Shown in pieces: positions 43,294 to 53,105 of a DNA stretch of 64,000 bases. The first letter of the stretch is position 1; every line of letters starts with the position of its first letter. Source of the DNA: AP-15 sp963712825 (GTDB taxonomy: Bacteria; Pseudomonadota; Alphaproteobacteria; ATCC43930; CGMCC-115725); the NCBI GenBank assembly GCA_963712825.1, contig CAVQJP010000011.1:434001-498000 (forward strand). The letters run 5' to 3'. The notes under the pieces were generated by a model. It was not told where the DNA came from and ran no database searches. It saw only the letters and a list, made by a program, of their open reading frames with translations. A program made the translations under genes and the position numbers.

Positions 43294-44800
43294 ATGGCGG
43301 CGCGCGGACGACGCCGGGTAGCCGCGGGTGCGATCGCCGGGACGGCCGTGTTCGTGGTGGCCTTCGCCGCGCGATTGCTCCCGGTCTTTGTCTTGCCGGG
43401 AATCAACCATCCGGACGAAGTGTTCCAGACGGTAGAGCAGGCGCACCGGCTGGTTTACGGAACCGGCTTGCTGCCGTGGGAATTCGCCTACGGCACCCGA
43501 TCCTGGGTGCTGCCGGGCGCGCTTGCCGGATTAATGCTGCTGGCGGCGCAGCTCGGCGACGGACCGAGCTACTACGTGCCGGTCATCGGTTGCGCGCTCG
43601 CCGCGCTTGGAGCTGTCGCGGCGCTGTGCGGATTTCTGTGGGGACGGCGGTTCTTCGGAATCCCCGGTGGGCTGATCGCCGGGATTCTCCCGGCGGTGTG
43701 GATCGACAATGTTTACTTCGGCCCCCGCGCGCTCAGCGACTCGGTTGCCGCTCACGTTCTTGTCATCGGGCTCTACGCGGGCACGCCGGGCAACCGCATC
43801 GCCGTGAGCTGGCGGCGGGCTGCCGCAGCCGGAGCGCTTTTGGCCCTGGCAGGCTCGCTGAGGGTGCAGCTGATGCCGGCCATCGGGCTGATCGGAGCAT
43901 GGGCGCTGTTGACCGGCTTCCGCCGTCGGCGGCTCGCTTTTGTCGGGAGCGCCCTTCTGGTCGGTCTGCTTTACGGCGCCGTCGACGGACTTACCTGGAG
44001 CTACCCGTTCGAGGCTCTCTGGCGCAATGTCGCCGCCAACCTCTATTATGACGTGCAGGGCGCTTTCGGGGTCCAGCCCTGGTACCGGTACATCCCGATC
44101 GTGCTCCGGTACTGGAGCGGGTTCGGCGCGCTGATGGTGCTCCTGTTTTCGATCGGTGCGGCGCGGGTCCCGCAACTGGCCATCGCGGCCGTGGTGATCG
44201 CGCTCACCTACTCCCTCGTCGGACACAAGGAATTCCGTTTCATCTACCCGGTTATCCTGCTTGCGACCATCATCAGCGGAATAGGGCTGGCGCAACTCGC
44301 CTCTTGGATCAACGAGGGCCTGGTCGGCAACGGCTGGACCCGCCATCACGCGGTCATCGGGACGAGCGCCGCCGCGCTCGCGTTGGTGGTGCTCGCGCAG
44401 CTTTGCTTTGCCGATGGCTCCAATGCTTACCAGGAGCTGTGGACACGCGGTCGCGACATGCTCAAGGCGTCGCGATTTGTCAGCCAAATGAGTGCCGTCT
44501 GCGGCATTGGCATCCTTGACGACGAGTGGTTCGAGACCGGCGGCTACGCGGCGTTCGATCACCCCGCACCACTCTATTGGACGACGCCGCCGGCCTTTCT
44601 TGATCCTCAACTCGACCGCGTTCAACACCGTCATTTACGATCGCGAGAAGGCGTTCGGCGCCGGCGGCTACACCGAGCGTGACTGCTTTGGCGACATTTG
44701 CGTGGCACAGCGGCCGGGGGTTTGTTCGCCGAAGCCGATGACCGACATCTCGGCGCCGCCGCGTCCGCTGGGCCAATGGAAACCGGAGCTCCGACGCTAG
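43294..44800 (+). CDS. Family 22 mannosyltransferase-like membrane protein, C-terminal frameshift
   Basis: This GT-C enzyme has the early loop NHPDEVFQTVEQAHRL with YGTRSW, and GHKEFRFIYPV, hallmarks of the ALG9/PIG-B (GT22) family that transfers mannose from lipid-phosphate donors. As read, the first frame stops at 44682 (462 residues). From about 44597 the next frame continues plausibly as LILNSTAFNTVIYDREKAFG and DCFGDICVAQRPG to a stop at 44800. A single extra T near 44599 (CTTGATC for CTGATC) explains it. It may be a real mutation with a changed tail or a sequencing error. No glycan operon surrounds it. Confidence 0.78.
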
Positions 44801-44910
44801 GTCAGCTGCTGCCGATCAGAGCGAAGCACCAGCCTCGGGATTTGTCATCGGGACCCGCGGGCGTGACCAGCGGGAAACCAATTTCGGGCTTCCGAGCGTC
44901 GTCCGGTCGG

Positions 44911-44943
44911 GATTGCCGCGTCGCTTTGCTCCTCGCAATGACG
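44911..44943. repeat. Short GC-rich interspersed intergenic repeat
   Basis: This is a degenerate relative of the element at 16016-16042 (GATTGCCGCGTCGCTTTGCT then CCTCGCAATGACG). It lies in the 241-base gap between the mannosyltransferase and antiporter genes, where no gene is evident. Confidence 0.4.
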
Positions 44944-45041
44944 GTCCGCCAACCCGGTCGGAAACGGCTCAAGTCTAAACACCCGTGGCGGAGCCCCGGC
45001 CTCCCCGTCGTTGTGCGGGTACCGGGGCCGCCGGGTCTAGT

Positions 45042-47531
45042 CTAGCCGGATGCGGCGGCGGCGGTGCGGGCTTGGGCGACGGCGCGGATGTGGTCGCGCA
45101 GCGCCGGCTCCGTGCCGAACAGCCGGTCGAGATCGCGGGCGGCGAGGCTCAACAGCTGGCAATAGCCGAGTGCCACGACATCGGCGTTGCGCCGGTCGGC
45201 GACGAGCAGCGCCAGCTCGCCAAAAAAATCGCCGCTGCCGAGCTGCACCGGATGCGGCGAAATCCGCACCTCGACCGCACCCGAGGAAATAAAGTACATC
45301 GCGTCGCCGCGCTCGCCGCGGCGCACGATGATTTCGTCCGGCACCGCCAGGCGCGCCCGCAGCAGCCGTGCTACAGCGCGGCGGGTGCCGTCGCCCAGGG
45401 CCGCGAACATCGGGACCCGCCCAACCAGATCGCCGCTCTTCAATCCGAGATCGAGGACGGTGCGCGCCTCGACCGTTCGCCGCCGCCGGCGCAATTCGCG
45501 CTGCAGCTCGTCGTAGACGTCCTGGTTGATGATCAACTCGGCGCGCAGCCGGCGATAGCTCTCTTCCTCAAAGCGAGCGGCGGTACGCGCCAGATACTGG
45601 GTCCCGAGCCGGCGCACATAGCTCGGGTATTGCAGCTTCAGCGCGGCGATGGCGCGATCAATCTCGACGAGGCGTTCCTCGACCTGCCGCGCCAATGTGG
45701 CGCTCGGGCCGCTCCCGAACAATGGGCCGATCTGTTCGGTGTTGAACGCCGCCAGATTTTTCAAAACGATCCGCGCGGCGAGCTGGACCTCGAACCGGTC
45801 GGAAATCTCGCGCGCCAGGGGCCCGGCGATCCCGATCCTGCGATGCAGCGCCAGAGCCAATCGAAACCACGGACCAAAGCGGCGCACCCGCGTCGCGGTC
45901 TGCTGGTAACCCTCGAGGCCGTGAGTGCGGGCGGCGTCGCGCAGCTGTCCGGTATGAGCGAGGAGCACCGCCGCTACCCGGCGCGACACGGTTCTCCCTT
46001 CAAAATATTCGAGACAGAATTCCTGTTCGCGGTCGGCCAGCACCAGCAACGCGGCGCGCGTCCGCAGCGCGACCGGCAATTGCGCGTTTTCCTCGGCTAT
46101 ATCGGCGGGGTTGCGGCTGCGCGCGCAATAGATCGCGGTGACCTCGTCGGTCATGTCCGATGGCAGCTCGTGCTCGCGCGCGACACTCTCGATCTGGCCC
46201 TGGATCGACGCCAAGGACAAGCCGATAACCCGTTCGCGCAGCGCAATCTCGGCCGGGGGCGCGTCGTTCAGCTTCAAGAGCCGCATCAGCGGCCGCATTG
46301 TCGGGCCGGTCACGAGCAGGGTGAACAGCACAAAGCCGGTGGCGAGGACGCCGACGAATTGGCGGATTTCGGGCGGCACCGACATTTCCTCGGTCACCGC
46401 CAGCGCCAGCGCCAGCGACACAGCACCGCGCATGCCGCCCCACAGCATAAACAGCTTGTAGCTGGCGCCGATCGGCTGGGCGATCCGGGCAAAGCTGAGG
46501 ACCGGGATCAGCCCGTAGAGCGTCAGCGCGCGCGCCGCCAGCGCCGCCGCGATCAGCGCCCCGAGCAACGCCAGATCGCGCCAGGTCGCGTGCACCAGCA
46601 ATTCCGGGGTGCGCATCGCCGCAAACAGGAAGATCAGCGAGCTCGCCCAAAACGCCAGCTGCTCCCAGGTTGTGACAAGATTTTCGAAGTTCGACGGAGC
46701 CAGCCGCCGACGCCCCTCGGCGCTGACCGCGAGTGCCGCCGCCGCGACCGCGACGACGCCCGAGACATGCAGGTAATGGTCGCAGATGATGTAGATCGCG
46801 TAGGCAAAGCCGATCGTCAGCGTCGCCTCGGCGAGGCAACTCGACCGCAGCACCGGCATCGAGAGCGCGATCAGCCACCCGGTTGCGTACCCGACGATGC
46901 TCCCGCCGACGAACTGGCGGATAAAGATCATCACCCCGTCGCCCGGATGCTCGGGCCGCGCCCCGGTCAGGATCGCGACGGTAAGCGAATAGATCGCGAT
47001 CGCCGCCGCGTCGTTGAACAGGCTCTCGCCCTGCACCAGGGTCGACAGGCGGCGCGGCGCCCCGATGTCGCGAAAGACCGCAACCACCGCAGCCGGGTCG
47101 GTGGTGGCGATGATCGCCCCGAGGATGATGCAGGCGAGCACCCCGACGGGGGCGATCGGCCACAGCACCAAACCGACGACGAGGGTGCAGACGAGGACGC
47201 CGACAACCGCGAGCAGCAGCACGGGGGCGACCTCGTCGCCGAGCTGCCGGACGTCGACGTTGAGCGCTGCATCGAACAGCAGCGCCGGCAGGAAGATGTA
47301 AAGAAGGGACTCGGCGCTGAGCCCAAAATTGTGCAACGTCTCGATGATGTCGCGAACCGCGCCGCCGTACAGGTACCGCTCGGGAATGTGGGTTGCAGCA
47401 CCGATCGCGATCCCGACGAGCGCCAGCAGGACGCTGTACGGGATCGAAAACCGCTCGGCCAGCGGCAGCAGCAGGCTGACCACCCCGAGCATCGCGGTGA
47501 CGGTGAAAACGGTTAGAACGGTTTCGTGCAT
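45042..47531 (-). CDS. CPA1 Na+/H+ antiporter with C-terminal cyclic-nucleotide-binding domain
   Basis: The 829-residue protein has an N-terminal NhaP/NHE-type exchanger of about 12 helices (to about residue 410). Its ion site lies in ATTDPAAVVAVFRDIG and LVQGESLFNDAAAI, and MRGAVSLALALAV marks the later core. A helical linker of about 280 residues leads to a cNMP-binding domain (about 700-815) with the phosphate-cassette-like GSGDFFGELALLVADRR. This fusion is known for cytoplasmic pH/Na+ control gated by cAMP or a similar ligand. The class III cyclase at 62427 is a possible source of such a signal, though unlinked. Confidence 0.92.
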   Translation of the reverse strand: MHETVLTVFTVTAMLGVVSLLLPLAERFSIPYSVLLALVGIAIGAATHIPERYLYGGAVRDIIETLHNFGLSAESLLYIFLPALLFDAALNVDVRQLGDEVAPVLLLAVVGVLVCTLVVGLVLWPIAPVGVLACIILGAIIATTDPAAVVAVFRDIGAPRRLSTLVQGESLFNDAAAIAIYSLTVAILTGARPEHPGDGVMIFIRQFVGGSIVGYATGWLIALSMPVLRSSCLAEATLTIGFAYAIYIICDHYLHVSGVVAVAAAALAVSAEGRRRLAPSNFENLVTTWEQLAFWASSLIFLFAAMRTPELLVHATWRDLALLGALIAAALAARALTLYGLIPVLSFARIAQPIGASYKLFMLWGGMRGAVSLALALAVTEEMSVPPEIRQFVGVLATGFVLFTLLVTGPTMRPLMRLLKLNDAPPAEIALRERVIGLSLASIQGQIESVAREHELPSDMTDEVTAIYCARSRNPADIAEENAQLPVALRTRAALLVLADREQEFCLEYFEGRTVSRRVAAVLLAHTGQLRDAARTHGLEGYQQTATRVRRFGPWFRLALALHRRIGIAGPLAREISDRFEVQLAARIVLKNLAAFNTEQIGPLFGSGPSATLARQVEERLVEIDRAIAALKLQYPSYVRRLGTQYLARTAARFEEESYRRLRAELIINQDVYDELQRELRRRRRTVEARTVLDLGLKSGDLVGRVPMFAALGDGTRRAVARLLRARLAVPDEIIVRRGERGDAMYFISSGAVEVRISPHPVQLGSGDFFGELALLVADRRNADVVALGYCQLLSLAARDLDRLFGTEPALRDHIRAVAQARTAAAASG

Positions 47532-47687
47532 GATCGGCCCGCCGCAGCAACCTAGCGAGACCGGCTGCGGCTCACAAGCCGCGGGGCCAAGCTCGCCGCG
47601 AGGCTGGGCTCGGACTGCGTCGGTTTGCCGGTTTGCGGCCGGACCTCGCGATAGTACCGAAACAACAAAACCACCGGACTGCCATTG

Positions 47688-48161
47688 ATGTCGACACGCC
47701 GCGCCGTTTTCCTATTGCCGCTGCTGCTCACAACCTTTTGGTTTACCGCTGCGACTCAGGCGCAATCCCCGGGCAATGCTGGCGCGGTTCTGGTCATCGT
47801 CAGCGCCAGCGGCCGCCACACCTTCAACATCGAGCTTGCCGAGACACCGGCGCAGCAGGAACGAGGGCTGATGTTCCGTCAAGAGCTGGCGCCGAATGCC
47901 GGGATGCTGTTCGACTTCAAGCAGCCGACGATGGCGACAATGTGGATGCGCAACACGCTGATCCCTCTCGACATGCTGTTCGTCGACGCGACCGGGCGGA
48001 TCGTCAACATCCACGAGCGCGCAGTGCCGCAATCGGATGCGATCATCGCCGCCGCCGCCCCGGTGCGCGCGGTGATCGAGCTGAACGGCGGAACTGCCGC
48101 AACGCTCGGCATCAAACCGGGCGACCGGGTGCTGTTCCCGATTTTCGGCAACTCACCCTAG
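47688..48161 (+). CDS. DUF192 family secreted protein
   Basis: From ATG 47688 the product is 157 residues with a signal peptide (VFLLPLLLTTFWFTAATQAQ). The DUF192 domain follows with FNIELAETPAQQERGLMFR, MLFDF, MWMRNTLIPLDMLFVD and GDRVLFP. Members are small beta-barrel proteins in the periplasm or outside the cell; their molecular function is not established. In many Alphaproteobacteria it sits near cold-shock genes, but here it stands between the antiporter and Ku. Confidence 0.88.
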   Translation: MSTRRAVFLLPLLLTTFWFTAATQAQSPGNAGAVLVIVSASGRHTFNIELAETPAQQERGLMFRQELAPNAGMLFDFKQPTMATMWMRNTLIPLDMLFVDATGRIVNIHERAVPQSDAIIAAAAPVRAVIELNGGTAATLGIKPGDRVLFPIFGNSP

Positions 48162-48320
48162 CCCTCTGATCGGAGCCAGCCGGGATTGGAGACCAGCCGG
48201 GCGATTGCCAACGCGGAGCGCCTGAGCCCTTGCCGCATGCGCCGCGGCCGGGGCGCCGTAACCGAACCGGAACAGGCGGCGGCTCCAGCCGTTTACCCGG
48301 TGAACGCGGACGAGGTGATC

Positions 48321-49289
48321 ATGGCGGCTGCCGCCCGTCCCTATTGGACCGGATTTCTAAAGCTTTCGCTGGTGACGATCGGGGTGCGGCTCTACGCGGC
48401 CGCGACCCAAAAGGACCGCGTCCATTTCCACCTGATCCACGAGCCTTCGGGCGAGCGGGTCCACAACCAGACGGTGGTTCCTGGGCTTGGGCCGGTCGAG
48501 CGCTCCGAAATCGTCAAGGGCTACGAATACCACAAGGGCCGGTACGTCACGATTGCGCCCGAGGACCTCGACCGCCTGCGGCTGGACACGACCGACACGA
48601 TCGACGTCAATCAATTTGTCGATGCCGACGGTCTCGATCTCGCCTTTCTCGCCGACCCCTACTACCTCGAACCCGACGGCAGCATGGCCGAGGACGGCTA
48701 TCGCGTGTTTTGCGAGGCGTTGCGGCGCACCGGCAAGGTGGCGCTCGGCCAGGTTGTTATAAATACGCACGAGCGGGTGGTGGCGATTCGACCCTATCAC
48801 GGCGGGCTTCTCGTCAACGCGCTGCGCTTTGCCGACGAGATCCGTCCAGCCGACGCGTTTTTCAGCGGCATCGCCGACAAGCCGGTCGATCCCGACGAGC
48901 TGGCGCTGATGGAGCAGATCGTCGCCCGCCGGACGCGTCCGTTCGAGCCCGACAAGGTCGTCGACCATTACCAGGCGGCGCTGAAGGAGCTGATCGGCGA
49001 AAAAATTGGCGGCGAGACGCCAAAGCCAGCACCTGAACGTCCAGCGGCGCAGGTGATCAACCTGATGGATGCGCTGAAGCGCAGCCTCGCCGATGAGAGC
49101 ACGGCGGCCGGAGACAAGGGCGCGCAGCGCGACCGTAAGGCGCCGCAAAAGACGGCACGCGGCCGTAAACCGTCACGGGCGCAGCACCACCTGCTGCTGC
49201 CGGTCAAGGGCGGACGCGCCAAAGCCGGCGGCGAGGAGGAGGCGTCGGAGAAGATTGCGGCCCCGGCGCGGCGGCGCAAGCGGGCGTGA
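48321..49289 (+). CDS. ku: Non-homologous end-joining protein Ku
   Basis: Bacterial Ku binds double-strand DNA ends as a ring-shaped homodimer and recruits LigD. The Ku core starts at MAAAARPYWTGFLKLSLVTIGVR (ATG 48321 after GAGGTG), includes KGYEYHKGRYVTIAPEDL, and ends in the DxxxHYQAALKELI region near residue 220. A basic, low-complexity C-terminal tail (KTARGRKPSR, PARRRKRA) of about 80 residues probably aids DNA binding or threading. No ligD is in the window. An upstream in-frame extension to 48186 has no family similarity. Confidence 0.93.
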   Translation: MAAAARPYWTGFLKLSLVTIGVRLYAAATQKDRVHFHLIHEPSGERVHNQTVVPGLGPVERSEIVKGYEYHKGRYVTIAPEDLDRLRLDTTDTIDVNQFVDADGLDLAFLADPYYLEPDGSMAEDGYRVFCEALRRTGKVALGQVVINTHERVVAIRPYHGGLLVNALRFADEIRPADAFFSGIADKPVDPDELALMEQIVARRTRPFEPDKVVDHYQAALKELIGEKIGGETPKPAPERPAAQVINLMDALKRSLADESTAAGDKGAQRDRKAPQKTARGRKPSRAQHHLLLPVKGGRAKAGGEEEASEKIAAPARRRKRA

Positions 49290-49391
49290 GCCCGCGGGGC
49301 GGCTCGACCGTGGCGACGAAAGCTTTAGAGCCGGAAGTTCCGCCCTCAAGCGCCGCGCCCCCCGTTCCTTGTCGAACAATCCAATCTAAGT

Positions 49392-49419
49392 CGTCATGCG
49401 CGGGCTTGCCCGCGCATCC
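49392..49419. repeat. Short GC-rich palindromic intergenic repeat
   Basis: CGTCATGCGCGGGCTTGCCC followed by GCGCATCC contains the inverted repeat ATGCGCGGGC-TT-GCCCGCGCAT. Related wording occurs at 53045-53093 (GGGCTCGCGGGCGTGCCCGC). Such elements often sit at transcript ends in Alphaproteobacteria. Here it lies in the 267-base gap between the convergent ku and hydrolase genes. Confidence 0.45.
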
Positions 49420-49556
49420 CGGTTCTTTGTGGCGGCAGTTGAAGGGCGCGGACGGCCGGGTCAAGCCCGGCCAACACGAGGGTTGACGCGCAGATCCGTT
49501 GCTGCTGCCGTATTGTTCTTCCCGAACAGCCCCTGCCCCCGCTTGAGGTACCGCCC

Positions 49557-50432
49557 CTACAAAAAGCCACGGAGGAGCTCGAGAAACGCGTCGAGCCGGT
49601 CATGGTGCACCCAATGACCGGCGTTCTCGAAAGTCACCACCTGCGCGTTGGCGAAATGCCTGACCCGGCCGTCGTCGAGCGGGTTCGACGCCCAGCTTTC
49701 CTTGCCGTAGACGAGCAAGGTCGGGCAGGAAATGCGGCCCCATAATTCCTCGATTTCGGCCGTCGTCATCTCATAGGGCGGCTCGGCGCGAACATAATTG
49801 TCGAATTTCCAGCTGTAGGTGCCGTCCTCGTTCTGGTTGACGCCGTGCTGGGTCAGGTGGAGCGCCTGCTCGGGCGAGAGATGCCGGTTTTCGTCCTGCA
49901 TGCGGCGGAAGGCATCCTCGATCGACGGGTAGCGTCGCGGCAGGCGGCCCGAGAGCCCGCGCTGCTCGTCGATCCAGCTCTGCATGCGCTCGGCGATCGC
50001 GCGCTGGCGCCGTTCGCGCAGCCGCCGCGGCGACGCGCCGAGCCCTTCGATGGCAACCAGGCGGCGGACGAAATCGGGGTAAATTCCGGCATAGCGCAGC
50101 GCGATGACCCCGCCCAGAGAATGGGCGACGATCGTGACCGGCGCCAATTCCTGCTGATGGATCAATTGCGCCAGGTCGTAGACATAGCCGGAGATCGCAT
50201 AATGCCCGTCGGGCGACCACTGGCTGTCGCCATGCCCGCGCAGATCCGGCGCCAGCACGTGCCAGTCCCGGCGCAGCGCCGCGGCGACCCAGTCCCAGTT
50301 GCGGCAATGGTCGCGCCCGCCATGCACCAACAGCAATGGCGGCGCTTCGGGATTGCCCCAGTCGACGTAATGCAGCCGCAGCCGCTGGGAGAAATAGATG
50401 CGCGAGGTCGGGCCGGAGCTGTCGAGGGTCAT
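49557..50432 (-). CDS. Alpha/beta hydrolase
   Basis: The 291-residue cytoplasmic hydrolase has an oxyanion segment LLLVHGGRDHCRNWD, DLRGHGDS, nucleophile elbow AHSLGG (Ser105) and a C-terminal histidine in NAGHWVHHD. These complete a Ser-Asp-His triad. Similar proteins cleave esters, epoxides or C-C bonds; the substrate cannot be told. It is convergent with ku and transcribed away from groES. Confidence 0.9.
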   Translation of the reverse strand: MTLDSSGPTSRIYFSQRLRLHYVDWGNPEAPPLLLVHGGRDHCRNWDWVAAALRRDWHVLAPDLRGHGDSQWSPDGHYAISGYVYDLAQLIHQQELAPVTIVAHSLGGVIALRYAGIYPDFVRRLVAIEGLGASPRRLRERRQRAIAERMQSWIDEQRGLSGRLPRRYPSIEDAFRRMQDENRHLSPEQALHLTQHGVNQNEDGTYSWKFDNYVRAEPPYEMTTAEIEELWGRISCPTLLVYGKESWASNPLDDGRVRHFANAQVVTFENAGHWVHHDRLDAFLELLRGFL

Positions 50433-50800
50433 GCACGGGTCTCGTTGTCAAAAGGCGCCCCGACCCTAACGCCTGGATGGGCAAAGGGAAAGCCGGCTCG
50501 GGCCCCGGCGCGCGCGGTCCTCCGCCCGCAAAGACATGCGCCCAATCGCCCGACATGCAAAGACCCCCGCGCGCATTCAAGCGGCAGACGGGGGTCACTG
50601 TTGCGAAGGCTCGCTTCGCGCCCAGGCTCGCAGACCCGGGCTTTATCTTGGGCTTAGCGCTCGGTTGCCGATGCCAAGCGGTCGGCAACTCTTGGTGTTC
50701 CCGGTGGAAGCATGTCGATCGGACACCCTCCTGGCAAGTTGGCGACATTTTGCATTTGGGCGCCGCCGCGGGTCGCGTCAAGGGGTGGGCCGGGCCCTCG
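50433..50800. other. Upstream part of the groE intergenic region
   Basis: This part of the 478-base gap between the hydrolase and groES has no convincing gene. It contains a GACCCCCG (50562-50569)/CGGGGGTC (50589-50596) hairpin without a T-run, so I do not call it a terminator. The regulatory sites lie further right. Confidence 0.5.
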
Positions 50801-50828
50801 CTTGAAATCGGCCGCGCCCGCGATATTT
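50801..50828 (+). promoter_or_regulatory. Putative heat-shock (sigma32-type) promoter of groES-groEL
   Basis: CTTGAAA (50801-50807) is a perfect heat-shock -35 element. A 13-base spacer leads to CGATATTT (50821-50828), a fair -10 match. The CIRCE operator begins four bases downstream, so transcription would start at or inside it. Confidence 0.6.
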
Positions 50829-50831
50829 CAG

Positions 50832-50857
50832 TTAGCACTCTCCGTTCGGGAGTGCTA
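50832..50857 (+). promoter_or_regulatory. CIRCE element (HrcA operator)
   Basis: TTAGCACTC-N9-GAGTGCTA matches the CIRCE consensus, with only the last A of the right arm changed to C. It is placed between the sigma32-like promoter and groES. HrcA bound here represses groE until heat stress, giving dual control (HrcA repression plus sigma32 activation), a known arrangement in Alphaproteobacteria. Confidence 0.93.
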
Positions 50858-50910
50858 CACACCCGCGATATCCGGTTATCGCGTGCCGGTTTTAAGTTAA
50901 GGAGGGACCC

Positions 50911-51204
50911 GTGCAGTTTCGACCGTTGCAGGACCGTGTCGTGGTCCGCCGCATCGAAGAGGAAGAAAAGAGCAGGGGCGGCATCATCATTCCCGACACC
51001 GCCAGGGAAAAGCCGATGGAAGGCGAGATTCTCGCCGCCGGACCGGGCGCCCGCGGCGAGGACGGCAAATTGCACCCGCTCGACGTCAAGGTCGGCGACC
51101 GGGTGCTGTTCGGCAAATGGTCGGGAACCGAGATCAAGATCGACGGCGAGGACCTCGTCGTCATGAAGGAAAGCGACATCATGGGTGTCGTCGAACAGGC
51201 CTGA
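50911..51204 (+). CDS. groES: Co-chaperonin GroES
   Basis: The 97-residue lid of the GroEL folding chamber starts with GTG at 50911 after AAGGAGGG. It has FRPLQDRVVVRRIEEEEKSRGGIIIPD, including the mobile loop, and VGDRVLFGKWSGTEIKI. It is normal in length, with groEL 14 bases downstream. It is the first gene of the groE operon under CIRCE control. Confidence 0.98.
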   Translation: MQFRPLQDRVVVRRIEEEEKSRGGIIIPDTAREKPMEGEILAAGPGARGEDGKLHPLDVKVGDRVLFGKWSGTEIKIDGEDLVVMKESDIMGVVEQA

Positions 51205-51218
51205 TAAGGGAGTAGGTT

Positions 51219-52859
<1,641 letters not shown>

Positions 52860-52881
52860 ACGCTGCCGCAGGCTTACGACA

Positions 52882-52913
52882 GAGGCCGATGCCGCGAGGT
52901 GTCGGCCTCTTTT
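52882..52913 (+). terminator. Intrinsic terminator of groES-groEL
   Basis: GAGGCCGA (52882-52889) pairs with TCGGCCTC (52902-52909), a stem of eight or nine base pairs with a 12-base loop. TTTT follows, 22 bases after the groEL stop. Confidence 0.85.
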
Positions 52914-53105
52914 GGGCTCGGACGGGCTGAGTAGCTCTCGGTGCTGCTTGTCGCATGCGCGGCCTTTGTGATTTCGAAATAGCCGACGAGCGGCCATCTG
53001 AGTGACAGCTAAATCATCATGTATTCCTAGTCCGGTGTTCTTGGGCTCCGGGCTCGCGGGCGTGCCCGCGCCCCGGAATGACGCGGTTTTCTGTGGCAGG
53101 GTGGT

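Noticed and set aside
44985..47516. 843-codon open frame on the plus strand
   Set aside because: It is antisense to the Na+/H+ antiporter, whose motifs are unambiguous.
50562..50596. GACCCCCG/CGGGGGTC hairpin as a terminator
   Set aside because: No T-run follows on either strand, and no gene ends next to it.
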